From an uncultured Clostridia bacterium (GTDB lineage Bacteria > Bacillota > Clostridia > Christensenellales > Borkfalkiaceae), in NCBI GenBank assembly GCA_934272745.1, contig CAKQSI010000003.1, positions 25,580-89,579 on the forward strand: a stretch of DNA of 64,000 nucleotides, given 5' to 3'. The position numbers and the translations under genes were made by a program. The notes below the pieces were generated by a model, which was not told the DNA's origin, ran no database searches, and saw nothing but the letters and a program-made list of their open reading frames with translations. Every line of letters starts with the position of its first letter. The first letter of the stretch is position 1. Of this stretch, positions 43,909 to 52,743 are shown piece by piece.

Positions 43909-44562
43909 ATGAAAAAAGTTCAGGATTTTTCCGAAAAACTGATTTACGAAAGAAAGGCGCTTGCCGCCGGCTGTACGTTTGTCGCCGGGACGGACGAAGT
44001 GGGGCGGGGACCGCTGGCAGGTCCCGTGGTGTGCTGCGCCGTTATTCTGCCGCTGGGGGAAGAAGACCTTGTTTTGGGGGTTGACGACAGTAAAAAAGTT
44101 TCTGCCAAAAAAAGAGAGGCTTTGGCGGAAACTTTGCAGAAAAAAGCCATATCTTGCGCCATTTGCGAGGTTTCACCCGAGGAAATCGACCGCGTCAATA
44201 TTTTGAACGCCACCAAAAATTGCATGAAAACCTGCGTGGAACGCCTCTCGCCCCGCCCCGATCTTTTGCTGGTGGACGCGGTGGATACCACGTTCTGCGT
44301 CCCGCACGAGTCCATCATCAAGGGCGATGCAAAGAGTTATCTGGTGGGCGCCGCTTCCATCATTGCCAAGGTCTACCGCGACAGACTGATGGACGAATAT
44401 GACGCGTTATATCCTGCTTACAATTTCAAAAAAAATAAAGGCTATGGCACGAAAGAACATATCGACGCCATTCGGGAGGTGGGACCGTGCCCCATTCACA
44501 GGAAGACCTTCATAAAAAACTTTTGGGACGAAGAGGCGAACGCGCCGCGCAAAAGTTCTTAA
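43909..44562 (+). CDS. rnhB: Ribonuclease HII
   Basis: 217 residues. Start chosen at ATG 43909, 8 bp after AAAGG; a TTG at 43891 is an alternative. Removes ribonucleotides from DNA. Catalytic motif GTDEVGRGPLAGPVV near residues 25-39 and the later VDAVDT and SIIAKVYRDRLM stretches. The last 76 bp overlap yraN. The 214-bp gap upstream contains a duplicated CCGGAAAAACTTTCGCGCGC. Confidence 0.96.
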   Translation: MKKVQDFSEKLIYERKALAAGCTFVAGTDEVGRGPLAGPVVCCAVILPLGEEDLVLGVDDSKKVSAKKREALAETLQKKAISCAICEVSPEEIDRVNILNATKNCMKTCVERLSPRPDLLLVDAVDTTFCVPHESIIKGDAKSYLVGAASIIAKVYRDRLMDEYDALYPAYNFKKNKGYGTKEHIDAIREVGPCPIHRKTFIKNFWDEEANAPRKSS

Positions 44563-44930
44563 AAAAACAGGGCGCGGAGATTTTAGAAACCAACCTTCGT
44601 ACCCCGTTCGGGGAGGCGGACGTCGTCGCGCTGTGCGGCGAAACGCTGATCTTTGCGGAAGTCAAAACCAGAACGCGGGAAGATTACGGAGCCGCTTCCG
44701 AAGCGGTGAACGCGAAAAAGAGAGAACGGTATCAAAAAATCGCGTCCTGGTACCTGCAAAAGGAGAATCTTGCGGACGAATATTTCGTGCGGTTTGACGT
44801 TGTCGAAGTCTATCCCGGCGGCGTCCCCGCGGAAGAACTGACCGGGGAAGAACGCGCGTCCGCCCGCTTAAAAAAGGACGGCAAGCATTGTAAAAGTAAG
44901 ATTCGCCATCTCCCCGCGGCGTTTGACTGA
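44487..44930 (+). CDS. UPF0102 / YraN family nuclease-like protein
   Basis: 147 residues from GTG 44487, preceded by GGGAGGTGGG, overlapping rnhB by 76 bp. Start LHKKLLGRRGERAAQKFLKKQGAEILETN and the FGEADVVALCGETLIFAEVKTR segment (E-x-D...E-V-K of the PD-(D/E)xK fold) are typical. Usually adjacent to rnhB. The last ~40 residues are an unconserved basic extension. Confidence 0.9.
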   Translation: MPHSQEDLHKKLLGRRGERAAQKFLKKQGAEILETNLRTPFGEADVVALCGETLIFAEVKTRTREDYGAASEAVNAKKRERYQKIASWYLQKENLADEYFVRFDVVEVYPGGVPAEELTGEERASARLKKDGKHCKSKIRHLPAAFD

Positions 44931-45256
44931 GGGTTGAAAGCGTTTTTCGTCGTCGGTTGCCGGGGAATATTTTTTCGCGGCGTTCGACGAAAGCCTGCGG
45001 GAGGATTCGTTCGACGAAAGCCTGCGGGAGGATTCGTTTGCCCGAAAGCGCGAAGTTCACCCCAAAACAAGGCGATTTTCACCTTAAAAACGAAAAAGCT
45101 GCAAAATTCCCCCCGAAAAGGCGCTTTTCTTGCGAAAAACAAAAAATTGCGACGTCAAAACGCTTGCGTTTTTATCCGCAACGTGATATACTCTTATGGA
45201 TTACGGGCGGTCCTCTTGTCCCAAAGCGGATTACGAACGTCTATGGAGGTTTTTTT
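44931..45256. other. Intergenic region upstream of rplS, 326 bp
   Basis: Contains a 27-bp unit beginning TTCGACGAAAGCCTGCGG in two exact copies (44983 and 45010), several AAAACG/CGTTTT words and the rplS promoter at 45164-45192. No gene is evident. Confidence 0.55.
45164..45192 (+). promoter_or_regulatory. Promoter TTGCGT-17-TATACT for rplS
   Basis: TTGCGT at 45164-45169, TATACT at 45187-45192. The -35 lies within a small AAAACG-CTTG-CGTTTT hairpin whose T-run falls in the spacer. Gives a ~60-nt leader. Confidence 0.6.
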
Positions 45257-45601
45257 ATGAAAGGAATTATCGAAGCGATCGAAAAAGAAAACATGCGCTC
45301 TGATATCCCCGATTTCCGCGTTGGCGATACCGTTAAGGTATCCGTTAAGGTCGTCGAGGGTACGAGAGAAAGACTGCAGGCGTTTGAAGGCGTCGTCATT
45401 GCCAGAAAGAACGGCAGCGTAAGAGAAACGTTCACCGTCAGAAGAATTTCCTTCGGCGTCGGCGTAGAACGTACGTTCCCGCTCCATTCGCCCAAGATCG
45501 GCAAGATCGAAGTGGTGAAGCGCGGTATGGTAAGAAGAGCGAAACTGTACTACCTGAGAGGTCTGACCGGCAAAGCCGCCAAGATCAAGGAAGTTCTGTA
45601 A
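45257..45601 (+). CDS. rplS: 50S ribosomal protein L19
   Basis: 114 residues. Start at ATG 45257 after GGAGG; an upstream open frame is not real. L19 bridges the two subunits. Typical stretches: PDFRVGDTVKVSVKV, RLQAFEGVVIARKN, VRRISFGVGVERTFPLHSP and RRAKLYYLRGLTGKAAKI. In most Firmicutes it directly follows trmD; here it sits behind rbgA, rnhB and yraN and has its own promoter and terminator. Confidence 0.98.
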   Translation: MKGIIEAIEKENMRSDIPDFRVGDTVKVSVKVVEGTRERLQAFEGVVIARKNGSVRETFTVRRISFGVGVERTFPLHSPKIGKIEVVKRGMVRRAKLYYLRGLTGKAAKIKEVL

Positions 45602-45950
45602 GCGCATTTTCGATCCCGAAAAGAAGGGTACAAAGCCGAAAATTCGGCGGACAATCTTTCCGTTCGGCTGCCGGGATTATCCGGCGACAATGAAAAAGAA
45701 ACCAGAGGAAAACGGATTTGGAGGAATTCAAGTCCGTTTTTGTCATAATAGGGGATTTTTCGGCAGCGGAATTTGTTGCGCCGGAAGATGAAAAGTCTTT
45801 CCACTCAAGAAAAGCGAACGCTTCCGCGCAAAAGCGACAGAGGCGAACGCTTCCGCGCAAAGGAGCGAACGCCTGCAATAAAGTTCAGGTCGGGCGTGCG
45901 CCGGAAGATGAAAATTCAAAAAGCAAAAATCCATAAAAAGAGAACGAGAA
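45602..45950. other. Intergenic region after rplS, 349 bp
   Basis: Contains the rplS terminator, a repeated GCGCCGGAAGATGAAAA (~45780 and ~45899) and a repeated GCGAACGCTTCCGCGCAAA (~45816 and ~45843). No gene. No clear promoter for the glycan block was found here. Confidence 0.5.
45711..45741 (+). terminator. Intrinsic terminator after rplS
   Basis: AACGGATTTG (45711-45720) pairs with CAAGTCCGTT (45729-45738), one G-T pair, 8-nt loop, followed by TTT. Confidence 0.65.
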
Positions 45951-47240
45951 ATGGAAACACAACGCGAAGAAAAAAAATGGAGGAAAGCGTTTAAGGCAAA
46001 AGCGTTTTCCGTCATCAAAAAAATCGATCCCGCCGTGGCGCTTGTGTGCGTCATGGCAGTAAGTATTACGGTTTTTGCGATTTATTCCCTGATCAAAGGT
46101 CCGTCCGGATTTTTATCCGTCTTTTTCCGCGACAGCGGCGATCTGTTTATGGATTATTTCAATTCCATTCGCGACGCGGCGCAGGGGACGGGCGTTTATA
46201 CCGACCGGAACGTGATTTATCCGCCGATGGCAAACCTTATCTTTCTGCTGTTTGCAAGGATCGTTCCGAACGAGTATCTCATGTCCTCGTGGGAAAATCG
46301 GCAGACCTGGGTGGAGTATCCGTCGGCAATTTTATCGGTATTTCTGTTTTTAACAATTCCCACCGTGCTGCTCGTTCTTCTGGCGCGGAAGAATATGAAA
46401 GGGCGGGACAACCTGCAATGGCTGGCGATTTTCCTGCTGATTTTCAGCATTCCCATGCTGTATTTGTACGAACGCGGCAACAGCCTGATCTGGACGGTGC
46501 TTGCCGTTTCCGCCTATCTTTTTTGCTATGACGACGAAAACGTCTGGAAACGGGAGCTCGCGCTCGTCGCGCTGGCGTTCGCTTTTTCGCTCAAACTGTA
46601 CCCGGCAATTTTAGGGCTTCCGCTGCTTGCGGACAGAAGGTATAAAGACGCGGCGCGCTGCGCGGTTTATGGAATCGCACTGCTCGTTTTGCCCTCGTTT
46701 TGCTTCGGCGGACCCAAATGCTTCCTCTGGATTTACGAAAATATCCGCAATTTTTCCTCCAACGCGGGGAACGGGCTTGGGTCGTTCCTGTTCTTTGCGG
46801 GCGCGATATTTTACATCATCGCCTGCTTTATGCAGAAGGATCGCTGTAAAGTCTGGCTGTTCGGCATGGCGCTTTTGCGGGTCTATCCGGCGCTGAGTTC
46901 CAACTATTCCTGGACGCTGTTTTTTGCGCCCGTCATCCTTCTTTGCAACAAAAACGAGCGACTGAACGAGAACAACTGGCTGTATTTTTTGCTTTCGGTA
47001 GAACCGTTTTTGTTCATTCCCGGATTCAACTGGGTGTTGAATTACGCCTTGGTAACGTTGATTTTATACGGACTTTTGGCGCTTTCGGGCTTAGATACCG
47101 TGCGCGCTCTGAAAGAAGATCACGTCCGGAGATTCGAAAAGGCAAGCGGCGATTGGTATTTATTGAATCAACCTCTCGGCAAGCGGTTTTTACGGCGGCT
47201 TTCTTCGGCAAAGAAAAAGGCGGCGAAAAAGGCTTCGTAG
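45951..47240 (+). CDS. DUF2029/GT87-like polyprenyl-dependent glycosyltransferase
   Basis: 429 residues, about ten membrane helices. First loop contains a Asp-rich DSGDLFMDYFNSIRDA and VIYPPMANLIFLLF, then YERGNSLIW and FSLKLYPAILGLPLL, matching the DUF2029 (GT87) mannosyltransferase pattern. Such enzymes use polyprenyl-phosphate sugars on the outer face. C-terminus is basic (AKKKAAKKAS). First gene of the inserted surface-glycan block; sugar specificity unknown. Confidence 0.75.
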   Translation: METQREEKKWRKAFKAKAFSVIKKIDPAVALVCVMAVSITVFAIYSLIKGPSGFLSVFFRDSGDLFMDYFNSIRDAAQGTGVYTDRNVIYPPMANLIFLLFARIVPNEYLMSSWENRQTWVEYPSAILSVFLFLTIPTVLLVLLARKNMKGRDNLQWLAIFLLIFSIPMLYLYERGNSLIWTVLAVSAYLFCYDDENVWKRELALVALAFAFSLKLYPAILGLPLLADRRYKDAARCAVYGIALLVLPSFCFGGPKCFLWIYENIRNFSSNAGNGLGSFLFFAGAIFYIIACFMQKDRCKVWLFGMALLRVYPALSSNYSWTLFFAPVILLCNKNERLNENNWLYFLLSVEPFLFIPGFNWVLNYALVTLILYGLLALSGLDTVRALKEDHVRRFEKASGDWYLLNQPLGKRFLRRLSSAKKKAAKKAS

Positions 47241-47394
47241 ACTTTTGAAAGGCAAACCGCCGGGGCGGCGCGCGTGAAAAGCGAAGCGCGTATCAAAAAT
47301 CGGCGTACGTATATCAAAAATCGAATAAAAAAGCAGTGCGGTTCTGACGATATCAAAATCTCGCTGCGCTGTCAATACAGGAGAAAAAAAGGAA

Positions 47395-48471
47395 ATGCTT
47401 AATTTTACCGTGGGACCCGTGCAGACGTTTGACGACGTAAAAAAAGTCGGTGCGGAAGACGTCCCGTACTTCCGCACGCCGGAATTTTCGGCTGTCGTAA
47501 AAGATTGCGAACGACTGCTGAAAAAATTTCTGCACGCGGACGAGAACGCCCGCGCGTTGCTTCTGACGGGGTCGGGAACGTTCGCTATGGAGGCTTCCGT
47601 CACCAACCTGTTTACCGCTTCGGATAAACTTCTGGTGGTCAACGGCGGCAGTTTCGGCGCGCGGTTTGCCGAAATCTGTCGTATTCACGCAATCCCGCAC
47701 GAAGAAATTCGACTGCCTGCAGGAAAAACGCTTCGTGCAGAAGATCTCGTCCCGTACGAAAATCGCGGGTTCACCGGCTTTCTGGTCAATGTGGACGAAA
47801 CTTCCACCGGCGTGTGGTACGATCTTGACCTGATCGGTGCGTTTTGCAAACGGAACGGACTGATTCTGGTCGTGGACGCGATCAGTTCGTTTCTTGCCGA
47901 CCCGCTCGATATGCTTGCCTGCGGCGCGGATTGCGTGATTATCGGTTCGCAAAAGGCGCTGGCGCTGGCGCCCGGACTGTCGATCGTCGTGCTTTCGCCC
48001 CGTGCGGTAAAACGCGTGGAAAACAGCGCGACTTTTTCGCTGTATATGGATCTGAAAGCGGCGCTTACCAACGGGGAGCGCGGACAAACGCCTTTTACGC
48101 CTGCCGTGGGAACCATTCTGCAACTTGCGGCAAGGCTGAACTCGATCGACCGCGTGGGGGTAGAAGCCGAGCAGAAGCGCATTGCCGCGCTCGCCGCGGA
48201 CTTCCGCGAAAAGGTCAAAGCGCTGCCCTTTACCGTGTTTTCCGACCGCCTTTCCAACGCGGTGACGCCGCTGTTCGTGCAAGGGAAGTGCGCCTATCGC
48301 ATTTTTGAAATTCTGAAAGACGAGTACGATACGTGGGTTTGCCCCAACGGCGGCGCATTGAAAGAGGACGTGTTCCGCGTCGGACATCTCGGCAATCTGA
48401 CCGAAAAGGATAACGATCGGCTCATCGCCGCGCTGCTGGATCTGAAAAAACGCGGCGTTCTCGGCGAATAA
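47395..48471 (+). CDS. Class V PLP-dependent aminotransferase (AEP-transaminase-like)
   Basis: 358 residues, strong GGAG site. Begins NFTVGPVQTF, as in alanine-glyoxylate/serine-pyruvate/2-aminoethylphosphonate (AEP) aminotransferases. Cofactor region LLLTGSGTFAMEA (~60), the Asp in LVVDAISSFLADP (~160) and PLP-binding Lys187 in SQKALALAPGLS. The substrate is undecided from sequence. Its place next to a LicC-like nucleotidyltransferase and LicD recalls phosphonate tailoring clusters, in which an AEP transaminase is paired with a CTP:AEP cytidylyltransferase (PntC type), but PEP mutase and phosphonopyruvate decarboxylase genes are not seen. Confidence 0.85.
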   Translation: MLNFTVGPVQTFDDVKKVGAEDVPYFRTPEFSAVVKDCERLLKKFLHADENARALLLTGSGTFAMEASVTNLFTASDKLLVVNGGSFGARFAEICRIHAIPHEEIRLPAGKTLRAEDLVPYENRGFTGFLVNVDETSTGVWYDLDLIGAFCKRNGLILVVDAISSFLADPLDMLACGADCVIIGSQKALALAPGLSIVVLSPRAVKRVENSATFSLYMDLKAALTNGERGQTPFTPAVGTILQLAARLNSIDRVGVEAEQKRIAALAADFREKVKALPFTVFSDRLSNAVTPLFVQGKCAYRIFEILKDEYDTWVCPNGGALKEDVFRVGHLGNLTEKDNDRLIAALLDLKKRGVLGE

Positions 48472-48618
48472 CCGGAAACTTTTGCCGGGAGGCGCGGGAC
48501 TGTCTGCAAGAACAGGACAATACGGGTCGGCGCCGGAGATAAGACCGGGGGCAATCGCCGGAGAACGCCGGCAACACGGGGAGAAATTAGCAATACGCTG
48601 TCACAAAGGAAGAGATCG

Positions 48619-49371
48619 ATGAAATGTTTACTACTTGCCGCCGGCAGGGGAACGCGGATCAGCAGATGCCTGAACGACCGACCGAAGTGTACCGTAGGTA
48701 TCGGCGATACGTCTTTAATCCGCTATACCGTGGATTTATTGAAGAAGTACGGCGTAAGCGATATTTCGCTTTCCGTCGGCTATAAAAAAGAAGATATTCA
48801 GCAGGAACTGCAGGGCGAAAACTGCAAGTTTTATTATAATCCGTTTTTTGACGTCACCAATTCCATCGCCTCCGCCTGGTTCGCCAGAGAGGTTTACGGG
48901 GGGGGGTATCACGAACCCGTCCTCATCATGAACGCGGACGTATACCTTGAGGAATCGTTGTTGAAAGAAATACTGGATTCGGCAAAAAAGCCGTTTCCGG
49001 AAGACGCGCTGCCGGTTCGGCTGTATATGGATTCTTCCCGCATTAAAGAAGCCGACTATCGGTTCGCCGTGCGGGACGGTATGTTGGAAAAGTACGGGAA
49101 AGAATTGACCGACGAGGAAACTTCGGGCGAATATATCGGCGCGGCGCTGCTTTCCGGTGCTTTTTTGCCGCGGTTTGCGGAAAAAATAGACGAAATGATC
49201 GACAATCAAAAACATTCGGTGTGGTGGGAAAACGCGATTTACGCCTTTGCGGAAGAAGAACGCGTACCTGTTTCGGACGTCCGCGGGAAATTCTGGGCGG
49301 AAGTGGACTATATCGAGGATTATATGCGCATTCTGGGTCATTGCAGCCGGCAGCAGGAGAAAGTGGTATGA
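48619..49371 (+). CDS. LicC-like nucleotidyltransferase
   Basis: 250 residues, AAGGAAGAG site. Nucleotidyltransferase fold: LLAAGRGTRISRCLNDRPKC (nucleotide loop, residues ~5-24), NPFFDVTNSIASAWFA (~74-89), LIMNADVYLE (metal Asp, ~103) and FWAEVDYIEDY (second metal site, ~228). The NPFFDVTNSIAS stretch is characteristic of CTP:phosphocholine / CTP:2-aminoethylphosphonate cytidylyltransferases rather than sugar-1-phosphate enzymes. Overlaps licD-like gene by 4 bp (ATGA), indicating coupling. Confidence 0.85.
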   Translation: MKCLLLAAGRGTRISRCLNDRPKCTVGIGDTSLIRYTVDLLKKYGVSDISLSVGYKKEDIQQELQGENCKFYYNPFFDVTNSIASAWFAREVYGGGYHEPVLIMNADVYLEESLLKEILDSAKKPFPEDALPVRLYMDSSRIKEADYRFAVRDGMLEKYGKELTDEETSGEYIGAALLSGAFLPRFAEKIDEMIDNQKHSVWWENAIYAFAEEERVPVSDVRGKFWAEVDYIEDYMRILGHCSRQQEKVV

Positions 49372-50330
49372 TAAACGAAGAACGCGGCGAGACGAGAAGA
49401 ACGGAAGCCGGCGCTTCGACCGGCGAAAAAGCAGGCGCCTGTGCTACCCGTGCGGAAGCCGATAAAAAGGCAAGCGTCGGCGCCGTGACCGGAAAAATCG
49501 CCCTTTCCAAGCAAAGCGACGAAGATCGCTACGGTCTTGCCGGTTTGCACCAAAAATTACTGAAACTGCTGCTTGCGTTCGACGCGTTCTGCAAACGGCA
49601 CGAAATCGAATATTTTCTGGATTCCGGCACGCTGCTCGGCGCGGTCCGGCACGGGGGATTTATCCCTTGGGACGACGATCTGGACGTCGCGATGAAGCGT
49701 TCGGAATACGAAAAGTTTTTAAAAGTCAAAGGGGAAATGCCGGCGCCTTACCGCGTGGTGTTGCCTTCCGATTTCGCCCCGTATTTTTTTGATTTCTCGG
49801 TGCGGGTGATCGACACCGCTACGCGCCTGCGGGAAGAAACCGCGGCGGACGAAGCGCAGCACGGTTATGAAAACCGCGCTTCGCTCGATATTTTTGTGCT
49901 GGACGACGCGCCGGACGGAAAGGGTGCTTTTCGCCGCACGGTGTTCCGCCAAAAAATGCTGTACGGGGAAGCGATGCAGTATCGCTACGACCGGAAGTTG
50001 CATTCCTATCACGGCGTTGACCGTCTGAAAGTTGCGGTTCTGCGCACGTTGGGGCGGTTCCGCAAGTTGCCGCGCATTCTGAAAGACAAAGAAAAACTGG
50101 ACGTGAAGTACGCCGGCAAAAGGGGCGCGGATTATTACGCGAGCAACGGCATTTTATCCTGGCTGGATAAGCGTTTTCCGAAAATCTGTTATCGGGCGGC
50201 GGTCGATCTGCCTTTCTGCGGCGTAATGCTGCCGTGCCCCGTCGATTACGACAAAACTTTGACGGTGATGTACGGCGATTATATGACGCCTCCTCCCGAA
50301 GAGGAACGAAAACCCATTCACGCGGAGTAG
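49368..50330 (+). CDS. LicD family phosphotransferase
   Basis: 320 residues; ATG 49368 overlaps the previous stop (ATGA) and follows AGGAGAAAG. The LicD hallmark YFLDSGTLLGAVRHGGFIPWDDDLDVAM spans ~80-107, with the acidic WDDDLD at ~100. LicD proteins transfer phosphocholine or related head groups from CDP-activated donors to surface glycans. A 45-residue A/E/K-rich N-terminal extension precedes the fold. Together with the two preceding genes it suggests activation then transfer of an amino-type head group. Confidence 0.9.
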   Translation: MINEERGETRRTEAGASTGEKAGACATRAEADKKASVGAVTGKIALSKQSDEDRYGLAGLHQKLLKLLLAFDAFCKRHEIEYFLDSGTLLGAVRHGGFIPWDDDLDVAMKRSEYEKFLKVKGEMPAPYRVVLPSDFAPYFFDFSVRVIDTATRLREETAADEAQHGYENRASLDIFVLDDAPDGKGAFRRTVFRQKMLYGEAMQYRYDRKLHSYHGVDRLKVAVLRTLGRFRKLPRILKDKEKLDVKYAGKRGADYYASNGILSWLDKRFPKICYRAAVDLPFCGVMLPCPVDYDKTLTVMYGDYMTPPPEEERKPIHAE

Positions 50331-50459
50331 CTGCGATTAAGGAAGGGATTGATTCGTCTGGGAATGTTTCAAAAAACGCGGTACGTGTGCCGAAAACGGG
50401 AACGTTGCCTTGGAATCGGACGAAAAAATCGACGGGCGGCAGAAAGGAGCAAAAGGGTT

Positions 50460-51764
50460 ATGGCAGGTATGGATATGAAAAATAAAATCAAGGATTTGCT
50501 TTTCAGCGTTTCCGGCATCGTGCTGATGAACGTTGTTTTGCAATTCCTGTTATATCCTTCCATCGAGCGCAAGCTGGGGGCGGAAGCGTACGGCGTTGCG
50601 CTGACGCTTCTTGCCGTGATCTCTATCACCAGCAACTCGGTGGGCAGCGCCGCCAATTATTCCCGTCTGGTCAGCGAAAAAACGCTGCACCCGAAAAACG
50701 GCGAGTATACGCTGTTTCTGCTTACCGGGGGGCTGGTTTCGGTCGCCGTCGGACTGATCGTTTTGTGGAAAGTGGGACTTTTTACGGCGGCAAACGCGAT
50801 ATTTTACGCGTTATTGACCTTCGTTTCCGCTTTCCGGTATTATTCGGACGCGGAATTTAAATTAAAAGGCAATACGCTGCGCTATTTTGCTTTTTACTTT
50901 TTCATCTCGCTGGGTTACGTTTTAGGACTTGCGGTTGCGAAATGGACGGGCAACTGGATGACCGGCATCCTGACGGGGGAAGTTTTTGCCGTTTTATATG
51001 CGATGATTCGCAGCGGCATTTACAAAAAACCGTTTGTCTGTTCGCCGAAAGCGAAAGCGGTATGGAAAAGCAACGCGCTTTTGCTTTGTTCTAACCTGTT
51101 CGATAATTTAACGCTGAATGCCGACCGCATCGTGCTGTTGGCGTTTCTGGGCGGGGAAGCTGTTTCGACGTACTACGTCGCGTCGCTGTTCGGCAAAGTG
51201 GTGGCTCTTTTAACCGTGCCGGTCAACGCCCTTCTGATCGGCTATCTGGTGCGGTCGGACGCGGCGCTTACCAAAAAACTGTGGACGATTTTCACCGCCG
51301 TTGCGACGGGGATCGGACTTTTGGCGTTCGGCGGCTGTCTTTTGGGATCGTGGATCATTCTTCCGGTTTTATACAAGAACCTTTCGGCGGCGGCGCTGAA
51401 AATTGCCGTTCCCGCCGTGGGAAGCCAGATTTTGTTCTTCGTATCCGGCGTGCTGCTCATCGTGGTGCTGCGCTACGCGGGGGAGAAAAAACAGTTTTTG
51501 CTGAACCTTGTATACGGGGTGGCATTCTTCCTTCTGACCGTGCTCGGGACGTGGAAAGGCGGACTTTCCGGCTTTTTGTGGGCGTCGGTCGGAGCGAACG
51601 CGCTGCGGTATCTTTTGGTCGTCATCTGGGGCTTTTTTGCCGGACGTCCCGCAAAATCGGGAACAAAAGCGGTGGACGGCGCGGTAATTCCGGACGGTGC
51701 GCCGACAGAAACCTTAGGCGGGGAACCGGCGCAAACTCCGGGCGGAGAGCCGGCGGAAAATTGA
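50460..51764 (+). CDS. Polysaccharide flippase (Wzx/MATE-like)
   Basis: 434 residues. Start chosen at ATG 50460 with AAAGGAG 10 bp upstream; later ATGs at 50469 and 50475 are possible. About twelve hydrophobic segments with the MOP-superfamily feel: early LLFSVSGIVLMNVVLQFLLYPSIERKLGAEAYG and a mid-protein NALLLCSNLFDNLTLNADRIVLLAF. Likely moves lipid-linked glycan across the membrane. The final ~40 residues (TETLGGEPAQTPGGEPAEN) are a soft repeat that continues in DNA past the stop. Confidence 0.82.
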   Translation: MAGMDMKNKIKDLLFSVSGIVLMNVVLQFLLYPSIERKLGAEAYGVALTLLAVISITSNSVGSAANYSRLVSEKTLHPKNGEYTLFLLTGGLVSVAVGLIVLWKVGLFTAANAIFYALLTFVSAFRYYSDAEFKLKGNTLRYFAFYFFISLGYVLGLAVAKWTGNWMTGILTGEVFAVLYAMIRSGIYKKPFVCSPKAKAVWKSNALLLCSNLFDNLTLNADRIVLLAFLGGEAVSTYYVASLFGKVVALLTVPVNALLIGYLVRSDAALTKKLWTIFTAVATGIGLLAFGGCLLGSWIILPVLYKNLSAAALKIAVPAVGSQILFFVSGVLLIVVLRYAGEKKQFLLNLVYGVAFFLLTVLGTWKGGLSGFLWASVGANALRYLLVVIWGFFAGRPAKSGTKAVDGAVIPDGAPTETLGGEPAQTPGGEPAEN

Positions 51765-51982
51765 GGAAGATCGCACAAAATGCGGGCGGAGAACCGGCGG
51801 AAATTCCGAACGGGGAGAAAGCAGAAAATCAAGGAGCGCCGACAACAAGCCCTAAGAAAGACGGCGGATTTTTGCGCAAAGGCGCGCAGGCGCTTGTTCG
51901 GTTTTAACGGGGCAAGCCGGCAGAATTCCGGATAAATAATCAAACTTCAGGATAAATAACAACAATAACAACGAAAATAGCG

Positions 51983-52005
51983 GGCGGCCTGCGGGTCGCC
52001 TTTTT
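51983..52005 (+). terminator. Intrinsic terminator after the flippase gene
   Basis: GGCGGCC (51983-51989) pairs with GGTCGCC (51994-52000), one G-T pair, TGCG loop, then TTTTT. Confidence 0.75.
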
Positions 52006-52018
52006 GCATACCGGAAGA

Positions 52019-52190
52019 ATTTTTCGCCATCACCCGGCGACCGGACAGTCGCAACGGGATTTTTCGCCATCACCCGGCGACCGGACAGCCGCAGCGAAAT
52101 TTTTCGCCATCACCCGGCGACCGGACGGCCGCAGCGAAATTTTTCGCCATCACCCGGCGACCGGACAGCCGCAGCGAAATTTTTCGCAAG
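52019..52190. repeat. Four 40-bp tandem repeats plus a partial fifth
   Basis: TTTTCGCCATCACCCGGCGA starts at 52021, 52061, 52101 and 52141, with TTTTCGC again at 52181. Each unit holds TCGCC/GGCGA, able to form a hairpin. Copies differ at one to four positions (for example GACAGTCGCAACGGG against GACAGCCGCAGCGAA). Confidence 0.85.
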
Positions 52191-52310
52191 GGTGGCGATT
52201 GTTCTTTACGAACGACGGAATTTCGGCATTTAAGATGATGTAACTGGCAGAAAAACTGCAACTCCTCACGAAAAGACGAAGATTTCGGGCGACTTTTTAT
52301 AGAAAAGGGG

Positions 52311-52339
52311 TTGCCAAACGGCGTGAGATGGAGTACAAT
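52311..52339 (+). promoter_or_regulatory. Promoter TTGCCA-17-TACAAT
   Basis: TTGCCA at 52311-52316 and TACAAT at 52334-52339. It reads toward the GT39-type gene at 52744, leaving a ~400-nt leader that carries a GTAGGGGCGA header repeat. Confidence 0.55.
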
Positions 52340-52579
52340 AGTTCCGTATCTCCCTATCTATATTATAGAGCGCGAAGCCGGACGAGTCGCTTTCGGGTGC
52401 CGGCAAGGAAAAATCCCGGATCTTCGTATGGCTCCGGAAGGCAGAAGACAACCGGTGCCGAAAGCGTTGCCGGCAGGAGAAACCTCCGGGCTGCACGAAT
52501 ACGCCGGAACTTTTGTCGTGATTGCAACCGATGAACGGTTTCAGGTCTTCGCGCGGGAAATCTGCGGGGCAAAAGACTC

Positions 52580-52605
52580 GTAGGGGCGACCAGTGCTCGC
52601 CCGCG
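52580..52605. repeat. Third copy of the GTAGGGGCGA palindromic header
   Basis: GTAGGGGCGACCAGTGCTCG followed by CCCGC; GGGCGA pairs with TCGCCC. Same header as at 13882 and 14219, but the multi-hairpin body is not present downstream. Confidence 0.6.
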
Positions 52606-52743
52606 AAGTTTTCGCGAGGTAAATAACCGCGAGGCAAAAGCCCAAGTCGTTGCCGGGCATTCCGGCGCGCAGGCGACTCGGGGGATATCAAAACCAAAAA
52701 CGGGGCGTTTGCAGTCAGCAAAACCCCGGAAAAAGAGGTAACT

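Larger units (their letters stand above)
51765..52743. other. Repeat-rich intergenic region, 979 bp
   Basis: Contains a continuation of the GGCGGAGAACCGGCGGAAA words after the flippase stop, a terminator at 51983-52005, the 40-bp array (52019-52190), a promoter (52311-52339) and a GTAGGGGCGA header copy (52580-52605) related to those at 13882 and 14219. Confidence 0.65.

Noticed and set aside
52019..52190. CRISPR array
   Set aside because: Units are contiguous 40-bp repeats without unique spacers, and there are no cas genes.
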